Assembly: GCA_902564025.1 (NCBI GenBank)
Contig: CACEZK010000001.1
Location: 1-64,000 of the forward strand
Direction: 5' to 3'
Length of the DNA stretch: 64,000 nt
Origin: an uncultured Pelagibacteraceae bacterium
GTDB taxonomy: Bacteria; Pseudomonadota; Alphaproteobacteria; Pelagibacterales; AG-422-B15
Shown: positions 26,979 through 36,748 of the stretch, one piece after another
Layout of the letters: every line of letters starts with the position of its first letter
Position numbering within the stretch: position 1 is the first letter of the stretch
The notes under the pieces: generated by a model
The model's input: only the letters and a program-made list of their open reading frames with translations
Databases searched by the model: none
Told to the model about the DNA's origin: nothing
Made by a program: the position numbers and the translations under genes

Positions 26979-27949
26979 ACTTTATTATTATACCTTTCTT
27001 CAATCACTCTGGCTACTTGGAGAGTCTCATTTTCATATGAACTTGTAAAGTCTTCGAGCTTTTCTCCCAAAAGTCTTGCGTAATTTTTTTGCAGCAGCAT
27101 CGTAATAAATTTTTCAATTCTGTTATTTTTTTTTAAGCTCGGCAGTTTAAAAATATATACTGGTTTAGTTGAAGAAATTGACTCTGAAATAATTGAAACA
27201 GAGTCAGCGGTACAAATAAGATATTTAGAATACTTCATTAAAGCTAAATAAGGATTACCTTCACCGTTCCAAATAATATTCTGATCAAAAAATCGTTCTT
27301 TTAGATATTCGATAATAAATTGATCAGTTCTTCTTGAAAATAATATGAACAACTGAATATCGTTATTTTGAAGAATTTTATCAACTTGATCAGCTAATTC
27401 CTTAACAACAGATACATCGAAGCGATAGTTTCGGTTTTGACCACCTAAGAAAATTGCACAAATAGGTTTTTCTATTTTTGAGAATTGAGCTGCGTAAAGC
27501 TCAGCCTCTTTGCTCAGTAAACTTTTGTTTATATGATTAAGTGCCAAATCAGTTTGAAGTACGTTTTTACCTTTTAAATTATCATGTGCTGGAGCGACAA
27601 CTAAATCAAAATGAGCTGGGTTTATTTTTGGATTTTGTATATGAATTGAAAAGACTTTATTTTTTAATGATTTTTTTAGATGTAAAGATGCATAAATAGA
27701 CCTTTTGCCACATGATATGATAATATCTGGAGGAATATTACTTTCTAAGCTTATTTGTTTGAAATTATTAAATATAATTTTAGATGGTGGCAATATTCCC
27801 ACTGGAAGCTTATTCCAAGGAAATTTTAAATCTATTTTCTTTTGCTCAAAATTTAAATTAAGAGCATCTGCAAGGCCTTTGGCCTGACTGATCATTCCTG
27901 CTGATCCATCTGTTAGGCACCACGCTCTCAAATTCTTGAAATTGGTCAT
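26975..27949 (-). CDS. ELM1-like protein (COG3660/DUF1022 family)
   Basis: A 324-residue protein recognised as the bacterial counterpart of the plant mitochondrial-fission protein ELM1. The opening LRAWCLTDGSAGMISQAKGLADAL and the central GGQNRNYRFD plus TADSVSIISESISSTKPVYIF are family-like and recall a glycosyltransferase-B fold with a nucleotide-sugar site in the last segment. The biochemical role in bacteria is not established. It is divergent from trxB, with a 72-bp gap, and heads a three-gene set. Confidence 0.8.
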   Translation of the reverse strand: MTNFKNLRAWCLTDGSAGMISQAKGLADALNLNFEQKKIDLKFPWNKLPVGILPPSKIIFNNFKQISLESNIPPDIIISCGKRSIYASLHLKKSLKNKVFSIHIQNPKINPAHFDLVVAPAHDNLKGKNVLQTDLALNHINKSLLSKEAELYAAQFSKIEKPICAIFLGGQNRNYRFDVSVVKELADQVDKILQNNDIQLFILFSRRTDQFIIEYLKERFFDQNIIWNGEGNPYLALMKYSKYLICTADSVSIISESISSTKPVYIFKLPSLKKNNRIEKFITMLLQKNYARLLGEKLEDFTSSYENETLQVARVIEERYNNKV

Positions 27950-28021
27950 TTAATAACTATCTATGTTGAATACAAAAGTTCTTTAATTACTAGAAGATAA
28001 TATATAGATTATAAAAATTAA

Positions 28022-28954
28022 ATGCATTCAAAAGTTCTAATAATAGGTTCAGGTCCCGCAGGATATACAGCTGCAATATATGCAGCAAGGGCAATGCTCG
28101 AGCCGACTTTAGTCCAAGGTTTACAACCAGGTGGGCAACTTACTATAACAACTGATGTTGAAAATTATCCTGGGTACGGCGATGTAATACAAGGTCCATG
28201 GTTAATGGAACAAATGCAAGAACAAGCAAAAAATGTTGGAACAAATATTATAAATGACATTATCAAAAGTGTAGACTTTAAATCTAAACCATTTAAGGCT
28301 ATTAGCGAGTCGGGAACTGAGTATACTGCGGACTCAGTGATTATCTCAACAGGAGCTCAAGCAAGATGGCTTGGATTAGACTCTGAAAAAAAATTTCAAG
28401 GATATGGCGTTTCAGCTTGTGCAACTTGTGATGGCTTCTTTTTTAAGGAAAAAAAGGTAGCAGTCATCGGCGGTGGTAATTCAGCTGTTGAGGAAGCTTT
28501 ATATTTAACAAACTTTGCATCTAAAGTATACCTAGTTCATAGGCGTGATGAACTTCGAGCAGAAAAAATTCTTCAAGATAGATTGTTTAAAAATGAAAAA
28601 GTTGAATGTGTGTGGGATAGCGAACTAAAAGAAATAGTTGGCGATGAAGATCCTCTAAATGTAAAAAGTATAAATATTATAAATACAAAAACTAACGAAA
28701 CCAGCAGTATCGAGCTAGACGGTGTCTTTGTTGCTATAGGGCATGATCCAGCTACTCAAATTTTTAGAGACCAAGTCGAAATGGATGAAGATGGATATAT
28801 AATTACAAAACCTGACTCAACACTTACAAACGTTGAAGGTGTATATGCAGCAGGAGATGTAAAGGATAAAATTTATCGTCAGGCGGTTACTGCAGCTGGT
28901 ATGGGTTGTATGGCAGCGCTTGAGGCAGAAAAATACCTAGCTGAATTATCTTAA
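28022..28954 (+). CDS. trxB: Thioredoxin reductase
   Basis: FAD enzyme transferring electrons from NADPH to thioredoxin. The FAD-binding GSGPAG is at 9-14, the redox pair C133 and C136 sits in SACATCDGFF, the NADPH-binding GGGNSAVEEALYL follows near 150, and the C-terminal FAD motif GVYAAGDV is present. The length of 310 residues is normal for the low-molecular-weight type. Its 3' end overlaps the convergent aminotransferase gene by 9 bp. Confidence 0.97.
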   Translation: MHSKVLIIGSGPAGYTAAIYAARAMLEPTLVQGLQPGGQLTITTDVENYPGYGDVIQGPWLMEQMQEQAKNVGTNIINDIIKSVDFKSKPFKAISESGTEYTADSVIISTGAQARWLGLDSEKKFQGYGVSACATCDGFFFKEKKVAVIGGGNSAVEEALYLTNFASKVYLVHRRDELRAEKILQDRLFKNEKVECVWDSELKEIVGDEDPLNVKSINIINTKTNETSSIELDGVFVAIGHDPATQIFRDQVEMDEDGYIITKPDSTLTNVEGVYAAGDVKDKIYRQAVTAAGMGCMAALEAEKYLAELS

Positions 28955-30148
28955 TTTATTAAGAAAATCTCTCATTCGAACGCATGCATTTTTTAAGTTT
29001 TCGTCTGAAGTTGCATAAGAAATTCTAAAATAGCCCTCCAAACCAAAAGCTGAACCTTGAACAACAGCAACTCCTGCATGCTCTAATAATGATGTCGTAA
29101 ATTCTTCATCATTTGTAATTTTGTTATTCGACTCATCAACTTTACCAATTACTCCTTTACATGATGGAAAAACATAAAATGCACCTTCAGGTACTCTACA
29201 AGTAATTCCATTCATACTAGTAAATTCATTGATTAGAAAATCACGTCTACCTTTAAATACTTTGGCTCTTTCAGCAATGAATGAATTATCTCCATTTAAG
29301 GCTTCAACTGCTGCAGCTTGACTGATAGATGTTGGATTGCTTGTTGATTGAGACTGAAGTTTGCCCATGGCTTTAATTAAGCTGGCATTTCCTCCCGCAT
29401 AACCAATTCTCCAGCCTGTCATAGCATATGCCTTACTAACTCCGTTCAATGTTAATATTCTCTCTTTAAGTTCTGGAGCAATGCTTGCAAAAGTATAAAA
29501 TTCATTATCATCATATATAAGATGTTCATATAAATCGTCTGTCATTACGTTCACGTGTGGATATTTTTTTAAAACATTTGCAAGTTCTAAAAGTTCATTC
29601 TTTGTATAACAGGAACCTGTAGGATTTGATGGTGAATTAAGAATAAACCATTTGGTTGATTGATTGATTGTGTTTTCAAGTTGTTGTGGGGTTATTTTAA
29701 ATCCTGACTCTTCACCACATTGAACGAAAATAGGTTTTCCATTGAAATAATTAACGACGTCAGGGTAAGTTACCCAATAAGGAGCTGGAATAATTACTTC
29801 ATCTGACTCATTTAAGGAGACAGCAAATGCATTAAAAATAATTTGCTTTCCTCCTGTACCAACAGAGATTTCATCAAGCTCGTAATCTAAATTATTTTCT
29901 CTTTTAAATTTTGCTTTGATTGCTTTCTTCAGTTCTGGAGTTCCATCAACAGGGGTATATTTTGTATCTCCATCGTTTATCGCTTGAATAGCAGCTTTTT
30001 TAATATTTTCTGGAGTATCAAAATCAGGTTCTCCCGCTCCTAACCCTATAATATCCTTTCCCGCAGCCTTTAATTCACGAGCTTTTTGGGTCACTGCCAT
30101 GGTGGCCGATGGCTTAATTCTTTTTATACTGTGTGATAGTTCTACCAC
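28946..30148 (-). CDS. aatA: Aspartate aminotransferase (class I, fold type I)
   Basis: PLP-dependent transaminase of 400 residues interconverting aspartate and oxaloacetate, possibly also acting on prephenate as in related alphaproteobacterial enzymes. Motifs are the N-terminal GLGAGEPDFDTPENI, NSPSNPTGSCY (about 172-182), and the PLP lysine in GVSKAYAMTGWRIGYAGG (about K238). It is convergent with trxB and divergent from uvrB across 91 bp of AT-rich promoter DNA, in which no LexA-type box was recognised. Confidence 0.93.
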   Translation of the reverse strand: MVELSHSIKRIKPSATMAVTQKARELKAAGKDIIGLGAGEPDFDTPENIKKAAIQAINDGDTKYTPVDGTPELKKAIKAKFKRENNLDYELDEISVGTGGKQIIFNAFAVSLNESDEVIIPAPYWVTYPDVVNYFNGKPIFVQCGEESGFKITPQQLENTINQSTKWFILNSPSNPTGSCYTKNELLELANVLKKYPHVNVMTDDLYEHLIYDDNEFYTFASIAPELKERILTLNGVSKAYAMTGWRIGYAGGNASLIKAMGKLQSQSTSNPTSISQAAAVEALNGDNSFIAERAKVFKGRRDFLINEFTSMNGITCRVPEGAFYVFPSCKGVIGKVDESNNKITNDEEFTTSLLEHAGVAVVQGSAFGLEGYFRISYATSDENLKNACVRMRDFLNKLR

Positions 30149-30239
30149 TGCTTATCCCCAGAATTTGTTATTTATACAATCAGCTATTATATTAAATTAG
30201 ATTAATACACAATTTATATTCTAACTAATTAATAAATTA

Positions 30240-32294
30240 ATGCCAAATTCTGAAGTTCTTAAAGTCACATCTGAATACAAACCTGCTGGAGATCAGCCTC
30301 AAGCAATTGAAGAGATTGTTAAAAGCATTAAAGGCAATGAGATGGAACAAGTTTTGCTTGGAGTAACTGGATCAGGCAAAACTTTCACGATGGCTAAAAT
30401 TATAGAAAAACTTCAAAGGCCAACTCTAATACTTGCTCCAAATAAAACTTTAGCAGCGCAATTATATGGTGAAATGAAGTCATTCTTTCCAGACAATGCT
30501 GTTGAATATTTTGTATCTTATTATGACTATTATATACCTGAAGCATACGTACCGAGGTCAAATACTTACATTGAAAAAGAAGCATCGATAAATGAACAAA
30601 TCGATCGAATGAGACACTCAGCAACTCAATCCTTACTTGAAAGAAAAGATGTTGTAATTGTTGCAAGTGTTTCATGTATTTATGGAATAGGTTCTGTTGA
30701 AACGTATAGATCAATGACTATTCGATTAGAAAAAAATCAAAAGATTGGACGAAATGAGATTATTCAAAAACTCATCACGCTTCAATATAATCGAAACGAC
30801 ACAGATTTTCATAGAGGCACATTTAGAGTGCGTGGAGACTTGATTGAGGTTTTTCCATCCCATTACGAAGACCGCGCGTGGAAATTATCGTTATTCGGAG
30901 ATGATCTCGAGTCGATAAGTGAATTTGATCCTTTGACTGGAAAAAAGACAGCTGAGTTAGAAAATATAAAAATTTATGCAAACAGTCACTACGTCACTCC
31001 AAGGCCAACACTTGATACTGCCATAAAACAAATACGAAAAGATTTAGAAGTAAGGATTCCTGAATTTAAAAAAGAAAATAAATTAATAGAGGCTCAACGA
31101 ATAGAAGAAAGAACAAGGTTTGATTTAGAAATGATTGAGGCAACGGGTAGTTGTCCAGGCATTGAGAATTATTCAAGATATCTCTCTGGAAGAAATCCAG
31201 GCGAACCGCCTCCAACACTTTTTGAATACTTGCCTGAAAATGCACTCCTTTTTGTTGATGAAAGTCATGTCACAGTACCTCAATTAGAAGGCATGTATAA
31301 AGGTGACCGCAGCAGAAAAACAACACTATCAGAATATGGCTTTAGATTACCATCTTGTTTAGATAACAGACCATTGAAGTTTGAGGAATGGGAAATGATG
31401 CGTCCTCAAAGTTTATTCATTTCTGCTACTCCAGGACCATGGGAAATGCAAAAAACTCAAGGGGTATTTACTGAACAAATAATAAGGCCAACAGGGTTGA
31501 TTGATCCAGAGGTTGAAATAAGGCCTGCGAAAACTCAAGTTGAAGATTTAATTTCAGAATGTAAAAAAATTATTGATCTTAAATACCGAGTATTAGTGAC
31601 AACACTTACTAAACGCATGGCAGAGGACTTGTCAGAATATATGCATGAAAACGGAATAAAAGTAAAATATATGCATTCAGATATTGATACATTAGAGAGA
31701 ATTGAAATTATCCGCGACCTTAGAAAGGGATTGTTCGACGTGTTAGTGGGTATCAATTTACTTAGAGAAGGTTTGGATATACCTGAATGTGCTTTAGTCG
31801 CAATATTAGATGCTGATAAAGAAGGCTTCTTAAGATCGGAAAGGTCATTGGTACAGACAATCGGTAGAGCAGCAAGGAATGTAGATGGAAGAGTAATACT
31901 GTATGCCGATAAAGAAACAGAAAGTATAAAAAAAGCAATAAGTGAGACTGACAGAAGAAGAGATATACAAAAGCAATACAACAAAGAAAATAATATTACA
32001 CCTGAAACTATTAAGAGGGATATTAGTGATATTCTTGAAAGTATTTATGAAAATGATCGTGTAAATGTTGATTTGAAGAGTACAGAGAAACATCTCGTCG
32101 GAAATAATCTAAAAAAACATCTTGAGGAACTTAAGAAAAATATGATGGATTTTGCTGATGATCTCAATTTTGAAGAAGCTGCTAAGTTAAGAGATGAGAT
32201 AAAAAGGCTTGAGAATAATGAATTAGAGTTACCATCCAACAGCAATATAGTTTATAAAAAAAATAAAAGGAAAAAAAGAAAGTACTTTACTTAA
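30240..32294 (+). CDS. uvrB: Excinuclease ABC subunit B
   Basis: DNA-damage verification helicase of nucleotide excision repair, 684 residues. Walker A is GVTGSGKT (about 42-49), the beta-hairpin region [12 protein letters not shown] (about 96-107) is intact, DESHVT is the Walker B, and the helicase C-terminal motif ends with [12 protein letters not shown]. The UVR motif that contacts UvrC is near the C-terminus ([16 protein letters not shown]-like). The following gene starts within its stop codon (TAATG), so repair and exchanger genes are cotranscribed. Confidence 0.98.
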   Translation: MPNSEVLKVTSEYKPAGDQPQAIEEIVKSIKGNEMEQVLLGVTGSGKTFTMAKIIEKLQRPTLILAPNKTLAAQLYGEMKSFFPDNAVEYFVSYYDYYIPEAYVPRSNTYIEKEASINEQIDRMRHSATQSLLERKDVVIVASVSCIYGIGSVETYRSMTIRLEKNQKIGRNEIIQKLITLQYNRNDTDFHRGTFRVRGDLIEVFPSHYEDRAWKLSLFGDDLESISEFDPLTGKKTAELENIKIYANSHYVTPRPTLDTAIKQIRKDLEVRIPEFKKENKLIEAQRIEERTRFDLEMIEATGSCPGIENYSRYLSGRNPGEPPPTLFEYLPENALLFVDESHVTVPQLEGMYKGDRSRKTTLSEYGFRLPSCLDNRPLKFEEWEMMRPQSLFISATPGPWEMQKTQGVFTEQIIRPTGLIDPEVEIRPAKTQVEDLISECKKIIDLKYRVLVTTLTKRMAEDLSEYMHENGIKVKYMHSDIDTLERIEIIRDLRKGLFDVLVGINLLREGLDIPECALVAILDADKEGFLRSERSLVQTIGRAARNVDGRVILYADKETESIKKAISETDRRRDIQKQYNKENNITPETIKRDISDILESIYENDRVNVDLKSTEKHLVGNNLKKHLEELKKNMMDFADDLNFEEAAKLRDEIKRLENNELELPSNSNIVYKKNKRKKRKYFT

Positions 32295-33229
32295 TGTTTA
32301 TTGATTTCTGCATACTGTTAATAGGATTATCTCTTCTTTTATACAGTGCAGATAAAATGATTGAGTCGGCTGACGCAATTGCTAAAAAGTTCAATTTATC
32401 CCCAATATTAATAGGTTTAACAATTGTAGCGTTTGGTACATCAGCACCTGAACTAGTTATAACTCTATTTGCTGCAACAAAGATTGTTCCAGCTACTGAT
32501 GCCATTACCGGAAATATTATAGGATCTAATATTGCAAACATTTTACTAATTTTAGGAACTTCAGCATTTTTTTTCAAAATTAATCTAGATAAATTAGGCA
32601 CTAAGGATATTATTTTCCTACTTCTAATATCTTTATACTTCGCGCTCTTATTTTATATTAGCCAAACAGTCACTCTCATTCACACAATCGGCTATTTAGT
32701 TTTAACTTTGTTCTTTATCAATTTTCTTCGTAATTATAAATCCTCAGATCAAAATGAAGAACAAAAAATTTTTGGAAGATACACTTATTTAATTTTACTA
32801 AGTGCCTTCATAGGCATTTTTATCGGTGGGAAAATTTTTTTAGATAGCTCACTGAATATTTTTCAAACGTTAGGAGTAAACGAGGTACTAATAGGTATTT
32901 TTGTTCTGGCCATTGGTACATCCTTACCTGAATTGATAACTGTTATTATTTCTTACTTAAAAAAGAAGGGCTCTATAGGTATTGGTAATGTTATTGGTAG
33001 TAACATTATGAACATACTGTTTGTTTTCCTACCAGGGGTTATAATTGTTCAACTTAGAGGGCTTGAATATTCTCTAAAAAATATAGATATATTTCACATA
33101 TATATTTTAATATTAGTAACTTTGATAATAGCTCTTATGGCAATTTTAAGAATTCAAATGAGAAAAATACATTCTGCTTTTTTCTTGATTAGTTATTTTT
33201 TATATCTTGGGTATTCTTTTATATTATGA
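32294..33229 (+). CDS. CaCA-family sodium/calcium exchanger-like protein
   Basis: Inner-membrane cation/Ca2+ antiporter of 311 residues, YrbG-like. It has about ten hydrophobic helices and the two inverted alpha repeats: FGTSAPELV at 48-55 and IGTSLPELITV near 212-222, each followed by GNIIGSNI or GNVIGSNIMN. A physiological role in Na+ or Ca2+ balance is inferred from family. The start overlaps the uvrB stop by one base and the end overlaps the SDR gene by 4 bp. Confidence 0.9.
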   Translation: MFIDFCILLIGLSLLLYSADKMIESADAIAKKFNLSPILIGLTIVAFGTSAPELVITLFAATKIVPATDAITGNIIGSNIANILLILGTSAFFFKINLDKLGTKDIIFLLLISLYFALLFYISQTVTLIHTIGYLVLTLFFINFLRNYKSSDQNEEQKIFGRYTYLILLSAFIGIFIGGKIFLDSSLNIFQTLGVNEVLIGIFVLAIGTSLPELITVIISYLKKKGSIGIGNVIGSNIMNILFVFLPGVIIVQLRGLEYSLKNIDIFHIYILILVTLIIALMAILRIQMRKIHSAFFLISYFLYLGYSFIL

Positions 33230-33948
33230 AAAAAACAATCTTAATTACAGGCGGTTCCCAAAGAATTGGTAGATCAATTGCACTATTTCTCAAAGATTCT
33301 CATTATAATTTTATAATACACTATAATAAGTCATCAAAAGCAGCCAGAGAATTGAAAAATATTATTAATAGTAACGGGCGCGATTGCGAAATAGTGAAAA
33401 CTGATTTGTCTAAAATATCTGATGTTAAAAATATAATTAAAAGAAGTAAAAAATTTTTTGGACCAATACATGCAATTGTTAATAATGCCTCCTTATTCAT
33501 CAATGATAATATAGAAAATTTAAATGATAAACTTTGGTATGATCATATGAATATAAACTTATACGCCCCTCTAATAATATCTAAAGAATTTAATAAACAA
33601 CTTCCAAAAAAGAGCTTAGGGCATATCATAAATATTTTGGATCAAAATGTAGTCAATCCAGATACATCGTTTTTTTCCTACTCCATTTCAAAATCTGCTT
33701 TACTATCCGCAACTACAATCATGGCAAAATCATTTGCTCCTAACATTAGGGTTAATGCGATTGGCCCAGGCCCGACACTTAAAAATATTCATCAATCAAA
33801 AAAACATTTTGATAAATCGATCAAAAATACTTTACTTAAAATAGGTTCGCCACCGGAGGAGATTGCCAGAACAGTTAAATTTCTTCTTGAATCAAAATCA
33901 ATTACAGGTCAATTTATAGCTGTTGATGGTGGGGAACATTTATCATGA
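33226..33948 (+). CDS. Short-chain dehydrogenase, probable FolM-like pteridine reductase
   Basis: NAD(P)H-dependent reductase of 240 residues. The cofactor motif is TGGSQRIG (8-15), the NNAS motif NNAS appears as VNNASLF near 88, and the catalytic Tyr-Lys is in SYSISKSAL. The arginine in the second glycine position (GGSQRIG) and the direct overlap with folB suggest a dihydromonapterin/dihydrofolate reductase similar to FolM rather than FabG. That function is inferred from context, not proven by motif. Confidence 0.82.
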   Translation: MKKTILITGGSQRIGRSIALFLKDSHYNFIIHYNKSSKAARELKNIINSNGRDCEIVKTDLSKISDVKNIIKRSKKFFGPIHAIVNNASLFINDNIENLNDKLWYDHMNINLYAPLIISKEFNKQLPKKSLGHIINILDQNVVNPDTSFFSYSISKSALLSATTIMAKSFAPNIRVNAIGPGPTLKNIHQSKKHFDKSIKNTLLKIGSPPEEIARTVKFLLESKSITGQFIAVDGGEHLS

Positions 33949-34373
33949 CAGCAAGGAATATTCTTAAATTAAGTGAATTAAGGTCAGAAACAGATTTGAT
34001 CAATCCAAATTCTGGATACGATTTAATCTTTTTAAATGATTTTATAATCGATGCAAACATTGGAGTATACAAACACGAGAAAATAAAGAGCCAACCACTC
34101 CGCATAAACATAATTGCTAAAGTTAAAAATCCAAAAAAAATAAATGATGATAAATTGTACAGTGTTGTTTGTTATAATCAGATTTCAAAAAAAATTAAAA
34201 AAATTATTAAATCTGGTCATACAATTTTACTAGAAAAACTTGCTGAAAAAATATTTCAGGAGTGTTTTAAAAACAAAAGAATTCAAACTATGAAGATAAG
34301 ACTTGAAAAACTTGATGCAATTCAAGAAGCTGAAAGTGCAGGCATCGAAGTTGAACGCTCTCGTTCAGAATAA
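33945..34373 (+). CDS. folB: Dihydroneopterin aldolase
   Basis: Cleaves dihydroneopterin in folate synthesis. The 142 residues include the FolB core LIFLNDFIIDANIGVYKHEK (about 26-45), the VVCYNQISKKI segment, and ILLEKLAEKIFQEC, with a 25-residue N-terminal extension. The end IRLEKLDAIQEAESAGIEVER is typical. It overlaps the reductase gene by 4 bp and shares its last base with the uvrC start. Confidence 0.88.
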   Translation: MTARNILKLSELRSETDLINPNSGYDLIFLNDFIIDANIGVYKHEKIKSQPLRINIIAKVKNPKKINDDKLYSVVCYNQISKKIKKIIKSGHTILLEKLAEKIFQECFKNKRIQTMKIRLEKLDAIQEAESAGIEVERSRSE

Positions 34374-36205
34374 TGAATAATCTTGAGAATATTAAAGAAA
34401 TAATTGACCAATCTCCCTCTTCCTCAGGTATTTATAAAATGCTTAATGAAAAAGAAGAGATTATGTATGTTGGTAAAGCAAAAAATCTCCAAAATAGACT
34501 TAAAAGCTATCTAAACACTAACAATCTCTCAAATCGAATCAGAAGGATGGTTAGTAGAATATCAAATATTGAAGTAATTATTACAGAGACAGAAAAAGAA
34601 GCTTTGTTGCTTGAGGCAAATTTAATAAAAAAACTTAAACCTCCTTTCAATATACTTTTACGAGATGATAAATCATTTCCTTATATTTTTATTAATCATG
34701 AACAAGAATTTCCACAAATTTCAAAACATAGAGGAAAACAAAAATATAAGGGAAAATATTTTGGTCCATTCGCAACAATTAATTCACTAAATTATACTCT
34801 GAAAATATTACAGAAAGTTTTTCTACTAAGGTCGTGCGATGATACTATTTTTCAAAATAGATCTAAACCATGTCTTCTTTATCAAATTGAAAGGTGCAGT
34901 GGTCCTTGTGTTGATTATACATTAAGTAAAAAAGAGTATTTACAAAGTGTTAAGAATGCTGAGCACTTTCTTTCAGGTCAACATAGCAATTTACAAGAGG
35001 AGCTATCTTCTAAAATGGATGAAGAAAGTAAAAGTCTTAATTATGAGAAAGCAGCCAGCTATAGAGATAAGATAGTCGCACTAACCCAGATTCAAAGTCA
35101 GCAAAACATAAATCTTTACGATGTAAAAAATACTGACGTGATTTCAATTTCTAGAAAAGGTAGTAAATCATGTATTCAAGTATTTATTTATAGGTCAGGT
35201 CAAAATTGGGGAAATAGATCTTATTTTCCAAAACACAGTGATGAAGTAGAAACTTATGAGATCCTAGAGCGTTTTATTGTTGATTTCTATACTCGATATT
35301 CCCCTCCAAAAAATGTATTGTTAAACTTACCTATAAAAAATTCATCTCTTATCGAAACGTCTCTTAAATCCATTTATAATTACAAGACATCTTTTTTTGT
35401 CCCTAAAAAAGGAAAAAAATTAGATATAGTGAACTATGCGAGTAGAAACTCGGAACTAGCTCTTAAAAATCACATTGCACAGTCTCACTCTGATAAAGAG
35501 AATCTGAGCCAACTTTCAAAAGTACTCAATATGACTAAAAAAATAAAAAGAGTTGAAGCCTATGACAACAGTCATCTATCGGGCAAAAATGCAGTTGGTG
35601 CAATGATTGTTTACTCTGAAGAAGGGTTTGAAAAAAAATCATACAGAAAATTTAATATAGACTCTTCAAAAGTAAAACTCGGTGATGATTACGGAATGAT
35701 GAGACACGTCCTTGAAAGAAGATTTTCAAAAGAAGCAATCAAAAATTCTAAGAAATATGAAAAATTGCCTGATTTATTGGTTATTGATGGAGGTAAAGGC
35801 CACTACGATTTAGCTAAAGAAATCTTAGAAACTAAAGGTTTAAATGAAATGGAACTAATATCAATATTTAAGGGTGAGGGAAGAAAAGAGTCATTAGATC
35901 AAATAATATATAAAAATAAAAAAAACTTTATAGACAAAAATACTCCCTCCTTTTTCTTTATTCAGAGAATTAGAGATGAGTCACATCGCTACGCAATCGG
36001 GGCACATAAAGCGAAAAGAAAGAGGGAAATGCATGCCTCAGAACTAGAACCGATAGAAGGTTTAGGACGAAGCAGAAGAAAATTACTTTTAAATCATTTT
36101 GGATCAGTTAAAAATATTAAAAATGCCTCAGCTCAGGATATAATGAAAGTTAGAGGAATTAGTAAGTTGCTTTCAGAAAAAATATATGCATATTTTAATG
36201 GATAA
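34373..36205 (+). CDS. uvrC: Excinuclease ABC subunit C
   Basis: Dual-incision nuclease of nucleotide excision repair, 610 residues. The GIY-YIG domain opens with SGIYKMLNEKEEIMYVGKAKN (about 18-38), a UVR motif (EESKSLNYEKAASYRDKI) lies near 220, the RNase H-like endonuclease domain has RVEAYDNSHLSG and LLVIDGGKGHY, and a helix-hairpin-helix pair closes the protein. It overlaps folB and pgsA by one base each, continuing the uvrB-to-pgsA run. Confidence 0.97.
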   Translation: MNNLENIKEIIDQSPSSSGIYKMLNEKEEIMYVGKAKNLQNRLKSYLNTNNLSNRIRRMVSRISNIEVIITETEKEALLLEANLIKKLKPPFNILLRDDKSFPYIFINHEQEFPQISKHRGKQKYKGKYFGPFATINSLNYTLKILQKVFLLRSCDDTIFQNRSKPCLLYQIERCSGPCVDYTLSKKEYLQSVKNAEHFLSGQHSNLQEELSSKMDEESKSLNYEKAASYRDKIVALTQIQSQQNINLYDVKNTDVISISRKGSKSCIQVFIYRSGQNWGNRSYFPKHSDEVETYEILERFIVDFYTRYSPPKNVLLNLPIKNSSLIETSLKSIYNYKTSFFVPKKGKKLDIVNYASRNSELALKNHIAQSHSDKENLSQLSKVLNMTKKIKRVEAYDNSHLSGKNAVGAMIVYSEEGFEKKSYRKFNIDSSKVKLGDDYGMMRHVLERRFSKEAIKNSKKYEKLPDLLVIDGGKGHYDLAKEILETKGLNEMELISIFKGEGRKESLDQIIYKNKKNFIDKNTPSFFFIQRIRDESHRYAIGAHKAKRKREMHASELEPIEGLGRSRRKLLLNHFGSVKNIKNASAQDIMKVRGISKLLSEKIYAYFNG

Positions 36206-36747
36206 TGTCTAAGTTACCAAATTTTCTCACTCTACTTAGAATTTTTTTATTACCATTATTAATATATTTAATCATAGATAGTGATAGCTCATTTAATTTG
36301 GCAATTCTTATTTTATTTATTGTTATTGCATTGTCTGATTATTTTGATGGGATAGTTGCAAGAAAAACGAATAGTACATCTGAATTTGGTAAAATGTTAG
36401 ACCCCATAGCAGATAAGCTATTTGTCGTACTATTAATAATTACATTTATCTATAATGACTTTATAGATAAAATAAATTTAATTCCGGCCTACTTAATAAT
36501 ATTTAGAGAAATTTTTATCTCTGGTCTAAGAGAATATGCATCTAATTTGCCAGAAGTAAAAAAAATAGATGTTTCTATATTAGGAAAATATAAAACTGCT
36601 TTTCAAATCTTAAGTTTATTTTTGATCTTAATAGGAAGCATCTACATAGATTTGAAGCCTTTATTAAATATAGGTATTTATCTATTCTGGCTTTCAACTA
36701 TAATCACGCTGATCAGCGCTTATCAATATTACAAAAGTATATTTTAA
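36205..36747 (+). CDS. pgsA: CDP-diacylglycerol-glycerol-3-phosphate 3-phosphatidyltransferase
   Basis: Inner-membrane enzyme making phosphatidylglycerol phosphate, the first committed step to PG and cardiolipin. The CDP-alcohol phosphotransferase motif is intact: D45, D48, G49, R53, G62, D66 and D70 (SDYFDGIVAR...GKMLDPIAD). Four to five hydrophobic helices follow. The length of 180 residues is normal. It is convergent with ilvE, with 1 bp between stop codons. Confidence 0.93.
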   Translation: MSKLPNFLTLLRIFLLPLLIYLIIDSDSSFNLAILILFIVIALSDYFDGIVARKTNSTSEFGKMLDPIADKLFVVLLIITFIYNDFIDKINLIPAYLIIFREIFISGLREYASNLPEVKKIDVSILGKYKTAFQILSLFLILIGSIYIDLKPLLNIGIYLFWLSTIITLISAYQYYKSIF

Positions 36748-36748
36748 A

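Noticed and set aside
30149-30239. LexA-type SOS box upstream of uvrB
   Set aside because: No GTTC-N7-GTTC or similar pattern was found in the intergenic region.
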